Of a stretch of 64,000 nucleotides of DNA, positions 46,080-56,128 are shown one piece after another. Both the position numbers and the translations under genes were made by a program. The notes under the pieces were generated by a model. It saw nothing but the letters and a program-made list of their open reading frames with translations. It had not been told where the DNA came from and ran no database searches. The stretch's first letter is position 1. Every line of letters starts with the position of its first letter. The stretch comes from Paracoccus aestuariivivens (GTDB taxonomy: Bacteria; Pseudomonadota; Alphaproteobacteria; Rhodobacterales; Rhodobacteraceae): NCBI RefSeq assembly GCF_009711225.1, contig NZ_WMIE01000002.1, forward strand, positions 310,001 through 374,000. The letters are read 5' to 3'.

Positions 46080-48629
46080 TCAGGTGGCGGCGGCAAGGAT
46101 ACGCGTAACCATCTCGGAGGTGTTGCGCGAAAGTCCCGGCATGGCGGCGATGCGTTGCAAGGCGGCTTTCGCCTTGGCTTGGCGCCCCGCGTCATAGCGC
46201 GTGATCGTCTCGAAGGCCGAGCATGTGCGCGCCGTGGTCTGCGGGTTCACCGGATCAAGCCGCATCAGCCAATCCGCAAGGAAGTCGTAGCCCGAGCCAT
46301 CGGCGGCATGGAATCCGGCATGGTTCGAGGTCAGCCCCGCGATAAGCGCGCGGAAGCGGTTCGGGTTCTTCCAGTCGAAATCCGCCCGCTTCGCCAGCTC
46401 GGTCGCCCGCGCCACGGCCTGATCCGATGCGGCGCGCAGGGGTTGCACCATGAACCATTTGTCCATGACAAGGCGGTTGTCGCGGAACTCGGCCTCGAAT
46501 GCGGCTAGTGCCTGTTGATCGCGTCCGGCGGCGATCAGTTGTTCAAGCGCGCCCTGACGTTCGGTCATGTTCTCCGCCTCTGCGAACAGCGCCGCAGCCC
46601 GTCCGGCGTTGTCGAGGCGGCTCAGATAGGCAAGGCAGGCCAGCCGTAGCGAGCGGCGCCCCGAACCATCGGCATTGGGTTGGTATGGGCCACGCGGGGC
46701 CATCGCGTCGTAAAGACGGGACAGCGCGTCGCTATGCGCCTTGGCGATATCCAGCGTCAGGGCCCGACGCGCGGCGTGGATCGCGTCAGGATCGGGAACC
46801 GTGCCAGAGGCTGCGATGGTCGTCGCGATTTCCTCGTCACCGGGCAGGGCAAGGCAAAGCGCGGCGAAAGCCGGATCGGCCTCGGCATCGTCAAGGACGC
46901 CACCAATGGCACGGATGAACTCGGCCCCGCCTTCGTCGCCATTCGAACGCGCGATCAGGCCATCAAGCGCCAGATCGTGACCGGCCTGCCAACGGGCATA
47001 GGGATCGGTATCATGGGCAAGCAGCAACGCCTGTTCGTCCGCGGTGACCTCGCGTGCGACGGTGACGGGGGCCGAGAAGCCGCGCAGCAGCGACACGACC
47101 GGCCGCGCGCCCAGACCGTCGAAACGGAAGCTTTGCTGGCCTTCGGTCATCTCCAGCACGGTGGTCGGCAGAACCTCGTCGCCATTCGGCCCGATCAGAC
47201 CAAGCGCCACAGGAATGACGCGGGCGGGCTTGTCGGGCTGTCCGGGTGTCGCGGCGGTGTGCTGGGCGAAATCGAGCGTCAGCGCGCCATCGGCCCATTT
47301 CTCGGTCATGGACAGGCGCGGCGTGCCCGCATCGGTATACCAACGCTTGAACTGGGTCAGGTCACGGCATGTCGCATCCTCGAAGACCTTGATCCAGTCC
47401 TCGATGGTGCAGGCTTGCCCGTCATGGCGGTCGAAATACAGGTCCAGCGCCTTGCGGTATTGGTCGTCCCCGATCAGCCGCTTGAGCATACCGATGACCT
47501 CGGCGCCCTTCTCGTAGACGGTGGCGGTGTAGAAGTTGTTGATCTCTTGGTAGTGGTCGGGACGCGGGGGATGGGACAGCGGCCCGGCATCCTCGCGGAA
47601 CTGGCGCGCGCGCAGGGTCTGCACGTCATGGATGCGTTTCACCGCAGCCGAGCGCATGTCAGAGGTGAACTGCTGGTCGCGGAAAACCGTCAGACCTTCT
47701 TTCAGGCAAAGCTGGAACCAGTCGCGGCAGGTGATGCGGTTGCCGGTCCAGTTGTGGAAATACTCGTGCCCGATGACGCCCTCGATGCGCTCGTAATCGC
47801 CATCGGTCGCGGTTTCCGCAGTGGCAAGGACCAGCTTCGAGTTGAAGATGTTCAGGCCCTTGTTCTCCATTGCGCCCATGTTGAAGTCATCGACGGCGAC
47901 GATGTTGAAGACATCGAGGTCGTATTCGCGCCCGTAAGCCTCTTCGTCCCATTTCATGGAACGGATCAGGGATTCCATCGCATAGCCCGCACGCGGCTCG
48001 TCTCCGGGGCGGACCCAGACGTTCAGATCGACATGCTTGCCCGACATAGTGGTGAAGCTGTCCGGGATGGCGCGCAGATCACCCGCCACAAGGGCGAACA
48101 GATAGGCGGGCTTCTTCCACGGGTCTTGCCAGACGGCCTTGCCGCTTTCCACGCTGACAGGGTTCCCGTTCGACAGCAGCACGGGCATGTCGGAGTGCAC
48201 CGTCACGGTAAAGGGGGCCATCACATCGGGGCGGTCGGGATACCATGTGATATGGCGGAAGCCCTCGGCCTCGCATTGGGTGCAGAAAATGCCGCCCGAC
48301 AGGTAAAGCCCCTCAAGGGCGGTATTGGCCTCGGGGTCGATCTGGACTTCGGCCTCGAAGGTAAAGCTATCGGGCAGGCTGACAGCGGGGACAATCAGCT
48401 TGCCCTCGGCTTCGCGGATCAGCGACAGGTCCAAAGCCTGTCCGTTTATGGCCAGTGAAAGGGTCTTCAGCCCCACACCGTCCAGAACGAGATCGCCCTG
48501 CTCAAGGCGTCTGAAATCGATCTGAGAGCGCACGCGCGTTGCGTTCGGATCAAGCCGGAACTCCAGTCGAGTCTCGAGGATCTCGAAGGGAAAGGGGCGC
48601 CAGTCGGAGAGATATTGGGTTGCGGTCAT
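46080..48629 (-). CDS. pepN: Aminopeptidase N (M1 zinc metallopeptidase)
   Basis: An 849-residue M1 peptidase that removes N-terminal residues from peptides. GAMENKGLNIFN (substrate amino-end recognition), the zinc motif HEYFHNWTGNRITCRDWFQLCLKEG (residues about 288-312; HExxH-x18-E) and the Tyr of the transition state region follow. The C-terminal domain of Ala-rich helices is complete. Length agrees with E. coli PepN (870). ATG 48629 has AAGGTCC upstream. Divergent from the Ala-rich membrane protein gene. Confidence 0.96.
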   Translation of the reverse strand: MTATQYLSDWRPFPFEILETRLEFRLDPNATRVRSQIDFRRLEQGDLVLDGVGLKTLSLAINGQALDLSLIREAEGKLIVPAVSLPDSFTFEAEVQIDPEANTALEGLYLSGGIFCTQCEAEGFRHITWYPDRPDVMAPFTVTVHSDMPVLLSNGNPVSVESGKAVWQDPWKKPAYLFALVAGDLRAIPDSFTTMSGKHVDLNVWVRPGDEPRAGYAMESLIRSMKWDEEAYGREYDLDVFNIVAVDDFNMGAMENKGLNIFNSKLVLATAETATDGDYERIEGVIGHEYFHNWTGNRITCRDWFQLCLKEGLTVFRDQQFTSDMRSAAVKRIHDVQTLRARQFREDAGPLSHPPRPDHYQEINNFYTATVYEKGAEVIGMLKRLIGDDQYRKALDLYFDRHDGQACTIEDWIKVFEDATCRDLTQFKRWYTDAGTPRLSMTEKWADGALTLDFAQHTAATPGQPDKPARVIPVALGLIGPNGDEVLPTTVLEMTEGQQSFRFDGLGARPVVSLLRGFSAPVTVAREVTADEQALLLAHDTDPYARWQAGHDLALDGLIARSNGDEGGAEFIRAIGGVLDDAEADPAFAALCLALPGDEEIATTIAASGTVPDPDAIHAARRALTLDIAKAHSDALSRLYDAMAPRGPYQPNADGSGRRSLRLACLAYLSRLDNAGRAAALFAEAENMTERQGALEQLIAAGRDQQALAAFEAEFRDNRLVMDKWFMVQPLRAASDQAVARATELAKRADFDWKNPNRFRALIAGLTSNHAGFHAADGSGYDFLADWLMRLDPVNPQTTARTCSAFETITRYDAGRQAKAKAALQRIAAMPGLSRNTSEMVTRILAAAT

Positions 48630-48783
48630 GTCGGGGACCTTCAAAAAAATCGCAAGATACGGAACTCGCGTGGAAACTCGATTGTTAATCGCAGGATATC
48701 CGGGTCGCAACCCACCGGGAAAATTGCCCTGCGGCGCAATCCTTGGCGGTGACCCGATGTAACTTGTGCTGAGGAGAGCCCAG

Positions 48784-49425
48784 ATGGCCAATTACGATCC
48801 GAATGATCCGAACAGGAAAGACCCTGTAGATCCGCCTTATGCGGATCAGGTGAACCAGACCTATGTCGAGCCTGTGGAACGTCGTGCCTCGCCCTTGCCG
48901 TTGATCATCGGCATCCTGCTTGCTTTGGCGATTGCCTATTTCGTCGTCCAGTACTTCACGAATTCGAATAGCGTGACGACGGGGACCGAACCCGCAGCCG
49001 TGACGACGACCACGCCTGCCGAGACCTCCAGCGCTCCGGCCGCGACGACGACAGCGCCCGAAGCGGCGGCTGATGCGGCAAGCGGCGCTGCCGATGCCGC
49101 GAGCGACGCGGCAAACGCTGCGGGTGAGGCTGCGACCGATGCGGCCAACGCCGCCCAGAACGCGGCAGATGCCGCCGGTGCTGCGGTCGGTGAAGCTGCA
49201 ACCGATGCGGCCAATGCGGCGAGCGACGCGGCGAATGCTGCGGGTGAAGCTGCGTCCGATGCCGTAGATGCCGCCGAGAAAGCCGCCTCCGATGCGGCAG
49301 GTGCTGCTGGTGCTGCGATGGATGACGCCGAAAAAGCCGTCGAGGATGCCATCACCGTCGAGCCGACAACGCCTCCGGCCACAACCACGACGCCGCCTGC
49401 TACGACGACACCTCCGGCAAACTGA
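48784..49425 (+). CDS. Alanine-rich repeat protein anchored by one membrane helix
   Basis: A 213-residue protein: polar, Pro/Asp-rich N terminus (1-36, cytosolic side), one membrane helix (about 37-58), a Thr-rich linker, a long Ala/Asp/Asn/Glu-rich segment (about 90-185) of 11-residue-like repeats (GEAATDAANAA and ASDAANAAGEA occur twice each) and a Thr/Pro tail. This resembles LEA-type or apolipoprotein-like amphipathic helices in the periplasm. The DNA also repeats, so it may have grown by duplication. GAGGAGAG precedes ATG 48784. Function unknown; a cell-envelope structural or desiccation-type role is speculation. Confidence 0.75.
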   Translation: MANYDPNDPNRKDPVDPPYADQVNQTYVEPVERRASPLPLIIGILLALAIAYFVVQYFTNSNSVTTGTEPAAVTTTTPAETSSAPAATTTAPEAAADAASGAADAASDAANAAGEAATDAANAAQNAADAAGAAVGEAATDAANAASDAANAAGEAASDAVDAAEKAASDAAGAAGAAMDDAEKAVEDAITVEPTTPPATTTTPPATTTPPAN

Positions 49426-49446
49426 TCCCGTTTTGGGCAAAAACAG

Positions 49447-49476
49447 CCGCCGCCCGGAATTCCCGGCGGCGGTTTT
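49447..49476 (+). terminator. Rho-independent terminator of the Ala-rich gene
   Basis: CCGCCGCC and GGCGGCGG form an 8-bp stem around a 10-base loop that is itself nearly palindromic (GGAATTCC), followed by TTTT. It starts 22 bp after the stop. Confidence 0.8.
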
Positions 49477-49482
49477 CTATTT

Positions 49483-49496
49483 GGTCAGTAATGACC
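49483..49496. repeat. Short inverted repeat upstream of glcB
   Basis: GGTCA-GTAA-TGACC, a perfect 5-4-5 inverted repeat about 100 bp before the glcB start. It could be an operator for a dimeric regulator, but it may belong to the terminator region or be chance. Confidence 0.25.
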
Positions 49497-49597
49497 TTCA
49501 ATCAGGTGTTTATAGTGCGTAAGGTTGTATGGAGGTCGGCTTTGGCATACCAATGTGCACCGAAACTAACATATCAGTGACGCAGAAGGGGATCGAG

Positions 49598-51736
49598 ATG
49601 GCGCGGGTCGAGAAAGCAGGATTGCGGGTGGACGAAGCTCTGGCCAGCTTCATCAATGATCGTGCCCTGCCGGGCAGCGGTGTGGAGCCGCGCCGCTTCT
49701 GGGAAGGGCTATCGACGCTTCTGCATGATTTCGGCCCTCGGAACCGGGCATTGCTGGACAAGCGGGACGAACTGCAATCCACCATTGACGCATGGCATCT
49801 CGGTCGCCGTGGTGAGCCTGCCGACGCCGGAGCCTATCGCGATTTCCTGACCGAGATCGGCTATCTCGTCCCCGAGGGTGAAGCCTTCCAGATCGAAACC
49901 CCCGCAACCGATCCCGAATTCGCCAGCGTCGCAGGTCCGCAGCTGGTCGTACCGATCACCAATGCGCGCTATGCGCTGAACGCCGCCAATGCCCGCTGGG
50001 GCAGCCTGTACGATGCGCTGTACGGCACCGATGCGCTGGGCGATCTGCCGCAGGGCAAGGGTTACGATGCCGGTCGCGGTGCACGCGTGATCGCGTGGGG
50101 CAGGGATTTCCTTGATCAGGCCGTGCCGCTTGCCGAAGGCTCGTGGGCCGATATCGCCGCGCTGTCGGTGAAGGACGGTGTTCTCGCTCCGGCGCTGGGC
50201 GACGCGGGCAAGTTCGCAGGTCATATCGGCGATGCGGCCAAGCCCTCGGACGTGTTCCTGAAAAACAACGGGCTGCTGATCCGGATCGTGGTCGACGCTT
50301 CAACGCCGGTGGGCGGGCAGGACAAGGCCGGGATCTCGGACATCGTGCTGGAATCCGCGCTGTCGGCGATCATGGATTGCGAGGATTCGGTCGCCTGCGT
50401 CGATGGTGAGGACAAGTCGCTGGCCTATTCCAACTGGCTGGGCCTGATGGACGGCACCCTGACCGAAGAGGTCACGAAGGGCGGCAAAAGCTTTACCCGC
50501 GCGCTGAACCCCGATGTCAGTTTCACTGCGCCCGACGGATCGACCGTGACGCATAAGGGCCGCGCGATCATGCTGGTGCGCAATGTCGGCCACCTGATGA
50601 CGACCCCCGCCGTTCTGGACCGCGAGGGCAACGAGGTCTTCGAGGGGCTTCTGGACGCGATGGTTACCGCGCTTTGCGCCATGCGCGATCTGGATCGAGA
50701 AGGACCGAAGAACTCGGTCACCGGTTCGATCTATGTGGTGAAGCCCAAGATGCACGGCCCTGCCGAAGTGGCCTTTGCCAGCGAAATTTTTGACCATGTC
50801 GAAGATGTGCTCGGCCTGCCGCGCCATACCGTCAAGCTGGGCATCATGGACGAGGAGCGCCGCACCAGTGCGAACCTCAAGGAATGCATCCGCGCCGCCA
50901 AGCACCGTGTCGCCTTCATCAACACCGGCTTCCTTGACCGTACCGGCGACGAGATCCACACCTCGATCGAGGCGGGCGCGATGCTGGCCAAGGGCGAGAT
51001 GAAGTCCCAGCCGTGGATCAGTTCCTACGAGGATCGCAACGTCGATATCGGTCTGGCCTGCGGACTGGCCGGCAAGGCGCAGATCGGCAAGGGCATGTGG
51101 GCAATGCCCGATCTAATGGCCGAGATGCTGGTACAAAAGATCGCGCATCCGAAATCGGGCGCGAATACCGCATGGGTTCCCAGCCCGACCGCTGCCACCT
51201 TGCACGCGACGCATTACCACAAGGTCGATGTCCATGCCCGTCAGGCTGAGATTGCCGCGTTGAAACGTCCGGCGCGGCTGGATGATTTGCTGACCATCCC
51301 GCTGGCCGGTGGTCGCAATTACAGCGATGCCGATATCACCCGCGAGTTGGAAAACAACTGTCAGGGCATCCTTGGCTATGTGGTGCGTTGGGTCGATCAG
51401 GGTGTCGGTTGCTCGAAAGTGCCGGACATCAACGATGTCGGTCTGATGGAAGACCGCGCGACGCTGCGCATCTCGGCGCAGTCGCTGGCGAACTGGCTGC
51501 TGCATGGCGTGGTCACCGAATCGCAGGTCATGGATACTATGCGCAAGATGGCGCAGGTCGTGGACCGCCAGAACGTAGGTGATGCGGCCTATCGCGCCAT
51601 GGCTCCGGGTTTCGACGGGGTGGCCTTCCAGGCCGCTTGCGATCTGGTCTTCCTCGGGCGGGTCCAGCCCTCGGGCTATACCGAGCCGGTCCTGCACGCA
51701 CGTCGCCTGCAGGCCAAAGCCGAACAGGCGGCCTGA
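49598..51736 (+). CDS. glcB: Malate synthase G
   Basis: A 712-residue malate synthase G that condenses glyoxylate with acetyl-CoA in the glyoxylate bypass or glycolate use. [58 protein letters not shown] and [19 protein letters not shown] [15 protein letters not shown] (catalytic Asp/Glu region) are diagnostic of the G isoform. ATG 49598 agrees with the family start and GAAGGGG upstream. Single gene closed by a strong terminator. No isocitrate lyase gene is in the window. Confidence 0.96.
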   Translation: MARVEKAGLRVDEALASFINDRALPGSGVEPRRFWEGLSTLLHDFGPRNRALLDKRDELQSTIDAWHLGRRGEPADAGAYRDFLTEIGYLVPEGEAFQIETPATDPEFASVAGPQLVVPITNARYALNAANARWGSLYDALYGTDALGDLPQGKGYDAGRGARVIAWGRDFLDQAVPLAEGSWADIAALSVKDGVLAPALGDAGKFAGHIGDAAKPSDVFLKNNGLLIRIVVDASTPVGGQDKAGISDIVLESALSAIMDCEDSVACVDGEDKSLAYSNWLGLMDGTLTEEVTKGGKSFTRALNPDVSFTAPDGSTVTHKGRAIMLVRNVGHLMTTPAVLDREGNEVFEGLLDAMVTALCAMRDLDREGPKNSVTGSIYVVKPKMHGPAEVAFASEIFDHVEDVLGLPRHTVKLGIMDEERRTSANLKECIRAAKHRVAFINTGFLDRTGDEIHTSIEAGAMLAKGEMKSQPWISSYEDRNVDIGLACGLAGKAQIGKGMWAMPDLMAEMLVQKIAHPKSGANTAWVPSPTAATLHATHYHKVDVHARQAEIAALKRPARLDDLLTIPLAGGRNYSDADITRELENNCQGILGYVVRWVDQGVGCSKVPDINDVGLMEDRATLRISAQSLANWLLHGVVTESQVMDTMRKMAQVVDRQNVGDAAYRAMAPGFDGVAFQAACDLVFLGRVQPSGYTEPVLHARRLQAKAEQAA

Positions 51737-51759
51737 TCGGGTCCGATGGTCGCATTTTC

Positions 51760-51797
51760 GCCCCGGCTCCGCCGTCTTAGGACGGAGGAACCGGGGC
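51760..51797 (+). terminator. Terminator of glcB
   Basis: GCCCCGG and CCGGGGC bracket a second stem (TCCGCCGTC with GACGGAGGA, TTAG loop) to give a long hairpin with one bulge, followed by the T-rich GTATTTGTTT. It starts 23 bp after the glcB stop. Confidence 0.75.
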
Positions 51798-51947
51798 GTA
51801 TTTGTTTGGGGCAGCGGGTGTTGATTGCAAAACCCGATGTGACGCTACGTCCGATTTCCGGATGAGACATGAGGTCACGCCCTTGTGAAAGATAATTGCG
51901 CGATGCTAGAAAACCGCCTGTAAGACGCTAACAGGGGAGGTGCCCTC

Positions 51948-53522
51948 GTGAAGATCGGCGCTCTGAAAGAAAATTACGAGGGAGAGGCGCGGGTCGCCGT
52001 CACTCCGGCTTCCGCGGCCCATCTGAAGAAACTGGGCCACGAGGTCTATGTCGAAACCGGAGCCGGGGTTCGCGCGGGTTTCTCCGATGCTGCCTATGAG
52101 GCGGCGGGAATCACGGTCGAGCCGACATCTGCCGCGCTGGTCAACGACGTCGATGTCGTCGTCAAGGTCCGGCCACCCAGCGAAGCCGAAATCAAGCAGA
52201 TGCGCCATGGCCAGACGCTGATCTCGCATTTCTATCCGTCGCAGAACGCGGATCTGCTGGAAGTCGCGCGCGAGCAGGGCATCACCGCAATCGCGATGGA
52301 CATGGTGCCGCGGATCTCGCGCGCGCAAAAGATGGACGCGCTGTCCTCGATGGCCAATATCGCGGGCTACCGCGCCGTGATCGAGGCGGCGAATAACTTC
52401 GGCCGCTTCTTCACCGGTCAGGTGACCGCTGCGGGCAAGGTGCCGCCGGCCAAGGTTCTGGTGGTGGGCGCGGGTGTCGCGGGTCTTGCCGCGATCGGGG
52501 CCGCGACCAGCCTTGGCGCGCAGGTCTACGCCTTCGACGTGCGCCCCGAAGTCGCCGAGCAGATAGAATCCATGGGGGCCGAGTTCGTCTATCTGGACTT
52601 CGCCGAAGCCCAGACCGATGGCGCGACGACGGGTGGCTACGCCGCCCCCTCCAGCCCCGAATTCCGCGAAAAACAGCTCGAGAAGTTCCGTGAGCTTGCG
52701 CCTCAGATGGACATCGTCATCACCACGGCGCTGATTCCGGGCCGCGATGCGCCGAAGCTGTGGACCGCCGATATGGTCGCGGCGATGAAAAACGGCTCGG
52801 TCATTGTGGACCTTGCGGCGGAACGCGGCGGCAACTGTGAATTGACCGTCCCCGACGAACGCTTCGTAACCGAAAACGGCGTTGTCATCATCGGCTATAC
52901 CGATTTCCCGTCGCGGATGGGGGCGCAGGCCTCCGAGCTTTACGGCAACAACATCCGCCACATGCTGGCCGACCTGACGCCGGGCAAGGATGGCAAGCTG
53001 GTCCAGAACATGGAGGACGACGTCATCCGTGGCTCGACCGTCGCGCATGACGGCGATGTTACATGGCCACCGCCGCCGCCCAAGGTCGCGGCCATCGCGG
53101 CGCAGAAACCGCGCGAAAAGGCCAAGGAACTGACCCCCGAGGAAAAACGCGCGAACGAACTCGCGGCCTTCAAGGCCCAGACCAGATCGCAATATACCCT
53201 GCTGGGGATCGGAGCGGTGCTGATGCTGCTGGTCGGCAGCTTTGCTCCGGTCTCGTTCCTGTCGCATTTCATCGTCTTCGTGCTGGCCTGCTTCGTCGGC
53301 TTCCAGGTGATCTGGAATGTCAGCCATTCGCTGCACACGCCGCTGATGGCGATCACCAATGCGATCTCCTCGATCATCATCGTGGGGGCGCTGTTGCAGA
53401 TCGGTTCGGGCTCGTGGCTGATCGTTCTGCTGGGCGCGCTTTCGGTGCTCATGGCGGGGATCAACATTTTTGGCGGTTTCATGGTCACGCGCCGGATGCT
53501 CGCCATGTTCCAGAAGTCGTAA
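51948..53522 (+). CDS. pntA: NAD(P) transhydrogenase subunit alpha
   Basis: A 524-residue subunit of the proton-driven transhydrogenase that converts NADH plus NADP to NAD plus NADPH at the inner membrane. N-terminal NAD-binding domain I of the alanine-dehydrogenase fold ([22 protein letters not shown]) and, in the last 130 residues, four membrane helices of domain II. This is the fused form (pntAA plus pntAB), as in E. coli. GTG 51948 lies 8 bp after GGGGAGG; this is the family start (MKIGALKE). Followed by pntB after 10 bp. Confidence 0.95.
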   Translation: MKIGALKENYEGEARVAVTPASAAHLKKLGHEVYVETGAGVRAGFSDAAYEAAGITVEPTSAALVNDVDVVVKVRPPSEAEIKQMRHGQTLISHFYPSQNADLLEVAREQGITAIAMDMVPRISRAQKMDALSSMANIAGYRAVIEAANNFGRFFTGQVTAAGKVPPAKVLVVGAGVAGLAAIGAATSLGAQVYAFDVRPEVAEQIESMGAEFVYLDFAEAQTDGATTGGYAAPSSPEFREKQLEKFRELAPQMDIVITTALIPGRDAPKLWTADMVAAMKNGSVIVDLAAERGGNCELTVPDERFVTENGVVIIGYTDFPSRMGAQASELYGNNIRHMLADLTPGKDGKLVQNMEDDVIRGSTVAHDGDVTWPPPPPKVAAIAAQKPREKAKELTPEEKRANELAAFKAQTRSQYTLLGIGAVLMLLVGSFAPVSFLSHFIVFVLACFVGFQVIWNVSHSLHTPLMAITNAISSIIIVGALLQIGSGSWLIVLLGALSVLMAGINIFGGFMVTRRMLAMFQKS

Positions 53523-53532
53523 GGAGGGGATG

Positions 53533-54972
53533 ATGGAGTACGGAATCACCACCGCCGCTTATGTGGTTGCCGCCGTCCTGTTCATCCTGTCGCTAGGTGG
53601 GCTTTCGGGACAGGAAAGCGCCAAGCGCGCGGTCTGGTACGGAATTGCGGCCATGGCGCTTGCCGTTGTCGCGACCCTTTTCGGTCCCGGAGCGGGCAAT
53701 TGGCTGCTTTCGCTGGTGATGCTGGCAATCGGTGGCGCGATCGGCTGGTTCGTGGCCAAGCGCGTCCAGATGACCGAGATGCCGCAACTGGTCGCAGCGA
53801 TGCACAGCCTTGTCGGTCTGGCCGCCGTACTGATCGGCTTCAACGCCCAGTTCGAACTGTCGCGGATGCTGCGTGCGCGCGCCGCGGATGCCGCCGCCGA
53901 GTTCCACGGCTTTGCGGCCGTGCTGGCGCATAAGACTCCGGCGGAACTGGCCATGCTCAAGGTCGAGGTCGCTCTGGGCATCTTCATCGGCGCCGTGACG
54001 TTCACCGGCTCGATTGTAGCCTTTGGCAAACTGGCGGGCAAAATCGACGGCAAGCCGAAAAAGCTGCCGGGCGGCCATATGCTGAACGCGGGCGCTGCGG
54101 CACTGTCGGCTCTGGCTCTGGTGCTTTACTGCACCGTTGGCGCTCCGGTGCTGTGGCTGCTGCTGATCACGGCCTGCGCGCTGTTCATCGGCTACCACCT
54201 GATCATGGGGATCGGTGGCGCGGATATGCCGGTCGTCGTGTCGATGCTGAACAGCTATTCAGGCTGGGCGGCGGCAGCTATCGGCTTCACGCTGGGCAAT
54301 GACCTGCTGATCGTGGTCGGTGCGCTGGTCGGCTCCTCGGGTGCGATCCTGAGCTATATCATGTGCAAGGCGATGAACCGGAACTTCGTCAGCGTCATCC
54401 TTGGCGGTTTCGGCGGAGAGACCGGCCCCGCGATGGAGATCGAGGGCGAACAGATCGCCATCGACGCCGAAGGCGTGGCCGCCGCGCTGAACGAAGCCGA
54501 CGAGGTCATCATCGTTCCGGGCTACGGCATGGCCGTGGCGCAGGCCCAGCAATCGGTCAGCGAGTTGACCCGCAAGCTGCGTGCTGCGGGCAAGAACGTC
54601 CGCTTCGCCATCCATCCGGTTGCCGGTCGTTTGCCGGGGCATATGAACGTGCTTCTGGCCGAGGCGAAGGTTCCCTATGACATCGTTCTGGAAATGGACG
54701 AGATCAACGAGGACTTCCCGAATACCGATGTGGTCATCGTCATCGGCTCGAACGACATCGTGAACCCTGCCGCGCAGGAAGACCCGAACAGCCCCATCGC
54801 CGGTATGCCCGTGCTGGAGGTCTGGAAGGGCAAGCAGGTCTTTGTCAGCAAGCGCGGACAAGGCACCGGCTATTCGGGGATCGAGAACCCGCTATTCTAC
54901 AAGGACAACACGCGGATGTTCTATGGCGATGCCAAGAAGTCCATCGACGCGTTGCTGCCGATGATCGACTGA
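53533..54972 (+). CDS. pntB: NAD(P) transhydrogenase subunit beta
   Basis: A 479-residue subunit: about nine membrane helices (domain II, proton channel) and the C-terminal NADP-binding domain III with [14 protein letters not shown] and [27 protein letters not shown] lies 5 bp before ATG 53533, so this is preferred over the adjacent ATG three bases upstream. Second gene of pntAB, closed by a terminator. It supplies NADPH for biosynthesis. Confidence 0.96.
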   Translation: MEYGITTAAYVVAAVLFILSLGGLSGQESAKRAVWYGIAAMALAVVATLFGPGAGNWLLSLVMLAIGGAIGWFVAKRVQMTEMPQLVAAMHSLVGLAAVLIGFNAQFELSRMLRARAADAAAEFHGFAAVLAHKTPAELAMLKVEVALGIFIGAVTFTGSIVAFGKLAGKIDGKPKKLPGGHMLNAGAAALSALALVLYCTVGAPVLWLLLITACALFIGYHLIMGIGGADMPVVVSMLNSYSGWAAAAIGFTLGNDLLIVVGALVGSSGAILSYIMCKAMNRNFVSVILGGFGGETGPAMEIEGEQIAIDAEGVAAALNEADEVIIVPGYGMAVAQAQQSVSELTRKLRAAGKNVRFAIHPVAGRLPGHMNVLLAEAKVPYDIVLEMDEINEDFPNTDVVIVIGSNDIVNPAAQEDPNSPIAGMPVLEVWKGKQVFVSKRGQGTGYSGIENPLFYKDNTRMFYGDAKKSIDALLPMID

Positions 54973-54995
54973 AAACGTCTCTCAGGAATGATTAA

Positions 54996-55027
54996 GGCGG
55001 GCCCCAACAGGCCCGCCTTTCTCTTTT
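54996..55027 (+). terminator. Rho-independent terminator of pntAB
   Basis: Perfect 8-bp stem GGCGGGCC/GGCCCGCC, loop CCAACA, followed by TTTCTCTTTT. Starts 24 bp after the pntB stop. Confidence 0.9.
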
Positions 55028-55050
55028 GCCGCTTCAGTTATTGGTGGTGA

Positions 55051-55320
55051 TCAAAGAGCCTGGAGCATGGATTTGACGACTTCGGCGGGCAGCGCAGGAT
55101 GCAGCGCCAGCTTGCGCGTGCGCTTTCCCCTACGCGGGATGAGCAGGGCGCAGCGTGTCGCTACGGCCTGCGAACGTTCGGACGAACTCCGTACGATGGC
55201 GCCGGCACGCCATCTGGATTTCGGACCGAAACGCAAGACGGACTCGATGGCCGCCGGCACATAGCCAGCGGTGTCTTCGGAATCGATTTGTTCTGCAGAA
55301 ATGATAGGAGGTAGTTGCAT
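55051..55320 (-). CDS. Hypothetical protein, weakly supported
   Basis: An 89-residue frame on the minus strand between convergent pntB and the L,D-transpeptidase gene. The C-terminal half is basic and globular-looking (CALLIPRRGKRTRKLALHPALP, residues about 57-78), while the start is polar. No family is recognised. The ribosome-site evidence is poor. It fills an otherwise empty 430-bp gap and the codon choice looks normal, so it may be a real small gene. Confidence 0.4.
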   Translation of the reverse strand: MQLPPIISAEQIDSEDTAGYVPAAIESVLRFGPKSRWRAGAIVRSSSERSQAVATRCALLIPRRGKRTRKLALHPALPAEVVKSMLQAL

Positions 55321-55421
55321 GGCCTTCGGCACGTCGGAATTTCGATTAAGAAATAACCTGTATGGAAGACCGTGCCTATCTGACCATTTGAACAGGTCAG
55401 TTCTGTTAACCTTCGTTAACG

Positions 55422-55445
55422 AAAAAGGCCCCCGGGAAGGGGGCC
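55422..55445 (-). terminator. Rho-independent terminator of the L,D-transpeptidase gene
   Basis: Read on the minus strand: GGCCCCC, 5-base loop, GGGGGCC, then five T. It lies 11 bp past the transpeptidase stop. Confidence 0.85.
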
Positions 55446-55456
55446 TGCGTTCCGTT

Positions 55457-55966
55457 TCAGGGCCGGATCAGAATCGGTGTGCCGTTCCGGACCATTGCGT
55501 AAATATCCTCGACTTCCTCGTCGCGGACGGCGATGCAACCCGCAGTCCAGTCGCGCCGGTACTTTGAAAGGGCGCGACCTTCGGGGCCTTGGCCGTGAAT
55601 GAAGATATCGCCGCCGGGCCGCTGTCCGAGCGCGGCTGCAGTGGCCTGATCGACCACATCCGGATACGAGACGCCGATCGACAGGTGATACTTGCTGTCA
55701 GGATTGCGCCGGTCGATGAAATACATCCCCTCGGGCGTCTTGCCGTCGCCCTCGATCTGCTTGTGGCCGATCGGCTCGTTGCCAAGCCCGATGTCATAGA
55801 CCTTGAGCGCGCGGTTCCCGCTCAGCAGATACATCTTGCGGTCGCTTTTCTGGACCAGAACCTCGGTGACGGGTGGGCCCGAATAGCGTTTGAACTTGCT
55901 GGGCGCACAGGCGGACAGCCCGACCATCAACCCGACGACAATGAATCCGGATAGCCAGCGTCTCAT
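55457..55966 (-). CDS. L,D-transpeptidase family lipoprotein (YkuD domain)
   Basis: A 169-residue protein: signal peptide with lipobox GLSAC (Cys about residue 20), then a YkuD domain with HGQGPEG and the catalytic motif DWTAGCIAVRDEE, where SxGC(I/V) carries the nucleophilic Cys. It would cross-link peptidoglycan by 3-3 bonds or attach proteins in the periplasm. The domain fills almost the whole mature protein. Divergent from the DUF3422 gene; the two share a 162-bp upstream region. Confidence 0.9.
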   Translation of the reverse strand: MRRWLSGFIVVGLMVGLSACAPSKFKRYSGPPVTEVLVQKSDRKMYLLSGNRALKVYDIGLGNEPIGHKQIEGDGKTPEGMYFIDRRNPDSKYHLSIGVSYPDVVDQATAAALGQRPGGDIFIHGQGPEGRALSKYRRDWTAGCIAVRDEEVEDIYAMVRNGTPILIRP

Positions 55967-56128
55967 CTCTGTCCCCTCGGCGTTGTTTTGCTATATTTTG
56001 CCTGCAACCGGCGCGGTCAACAATCGTGCATCGTTCACGAAGTGATGAGCCAAGGAGCCAGCAGGCCCCGAAGTTGGCGGAAAGCCTTTCCTCTTGCGGG
56101 CTTGCGGGCGGCTGCTAATCATTCGCCC

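Noticed and set aside
46680..48458. A 592-codon open frame antisense to pepN, and a 404-codon one antisense to mnmA (10070-11284)
   Set aside because: Both are shadows of certain genes; no ribosome sites or known domains.
49080..49330. Repeats in the Ala-rich gene as a CRISPR or satellite array
   Set aside because: They are imperfect, codon-phased and inside an open frame with a normal start, so they encode a repetitive protein.
51906..53552. A 548-codon open frame antisense to pntA
   Set aside because: Low-complexity Arg/His-rich translation and complete overlap with an unmistakable pntA.
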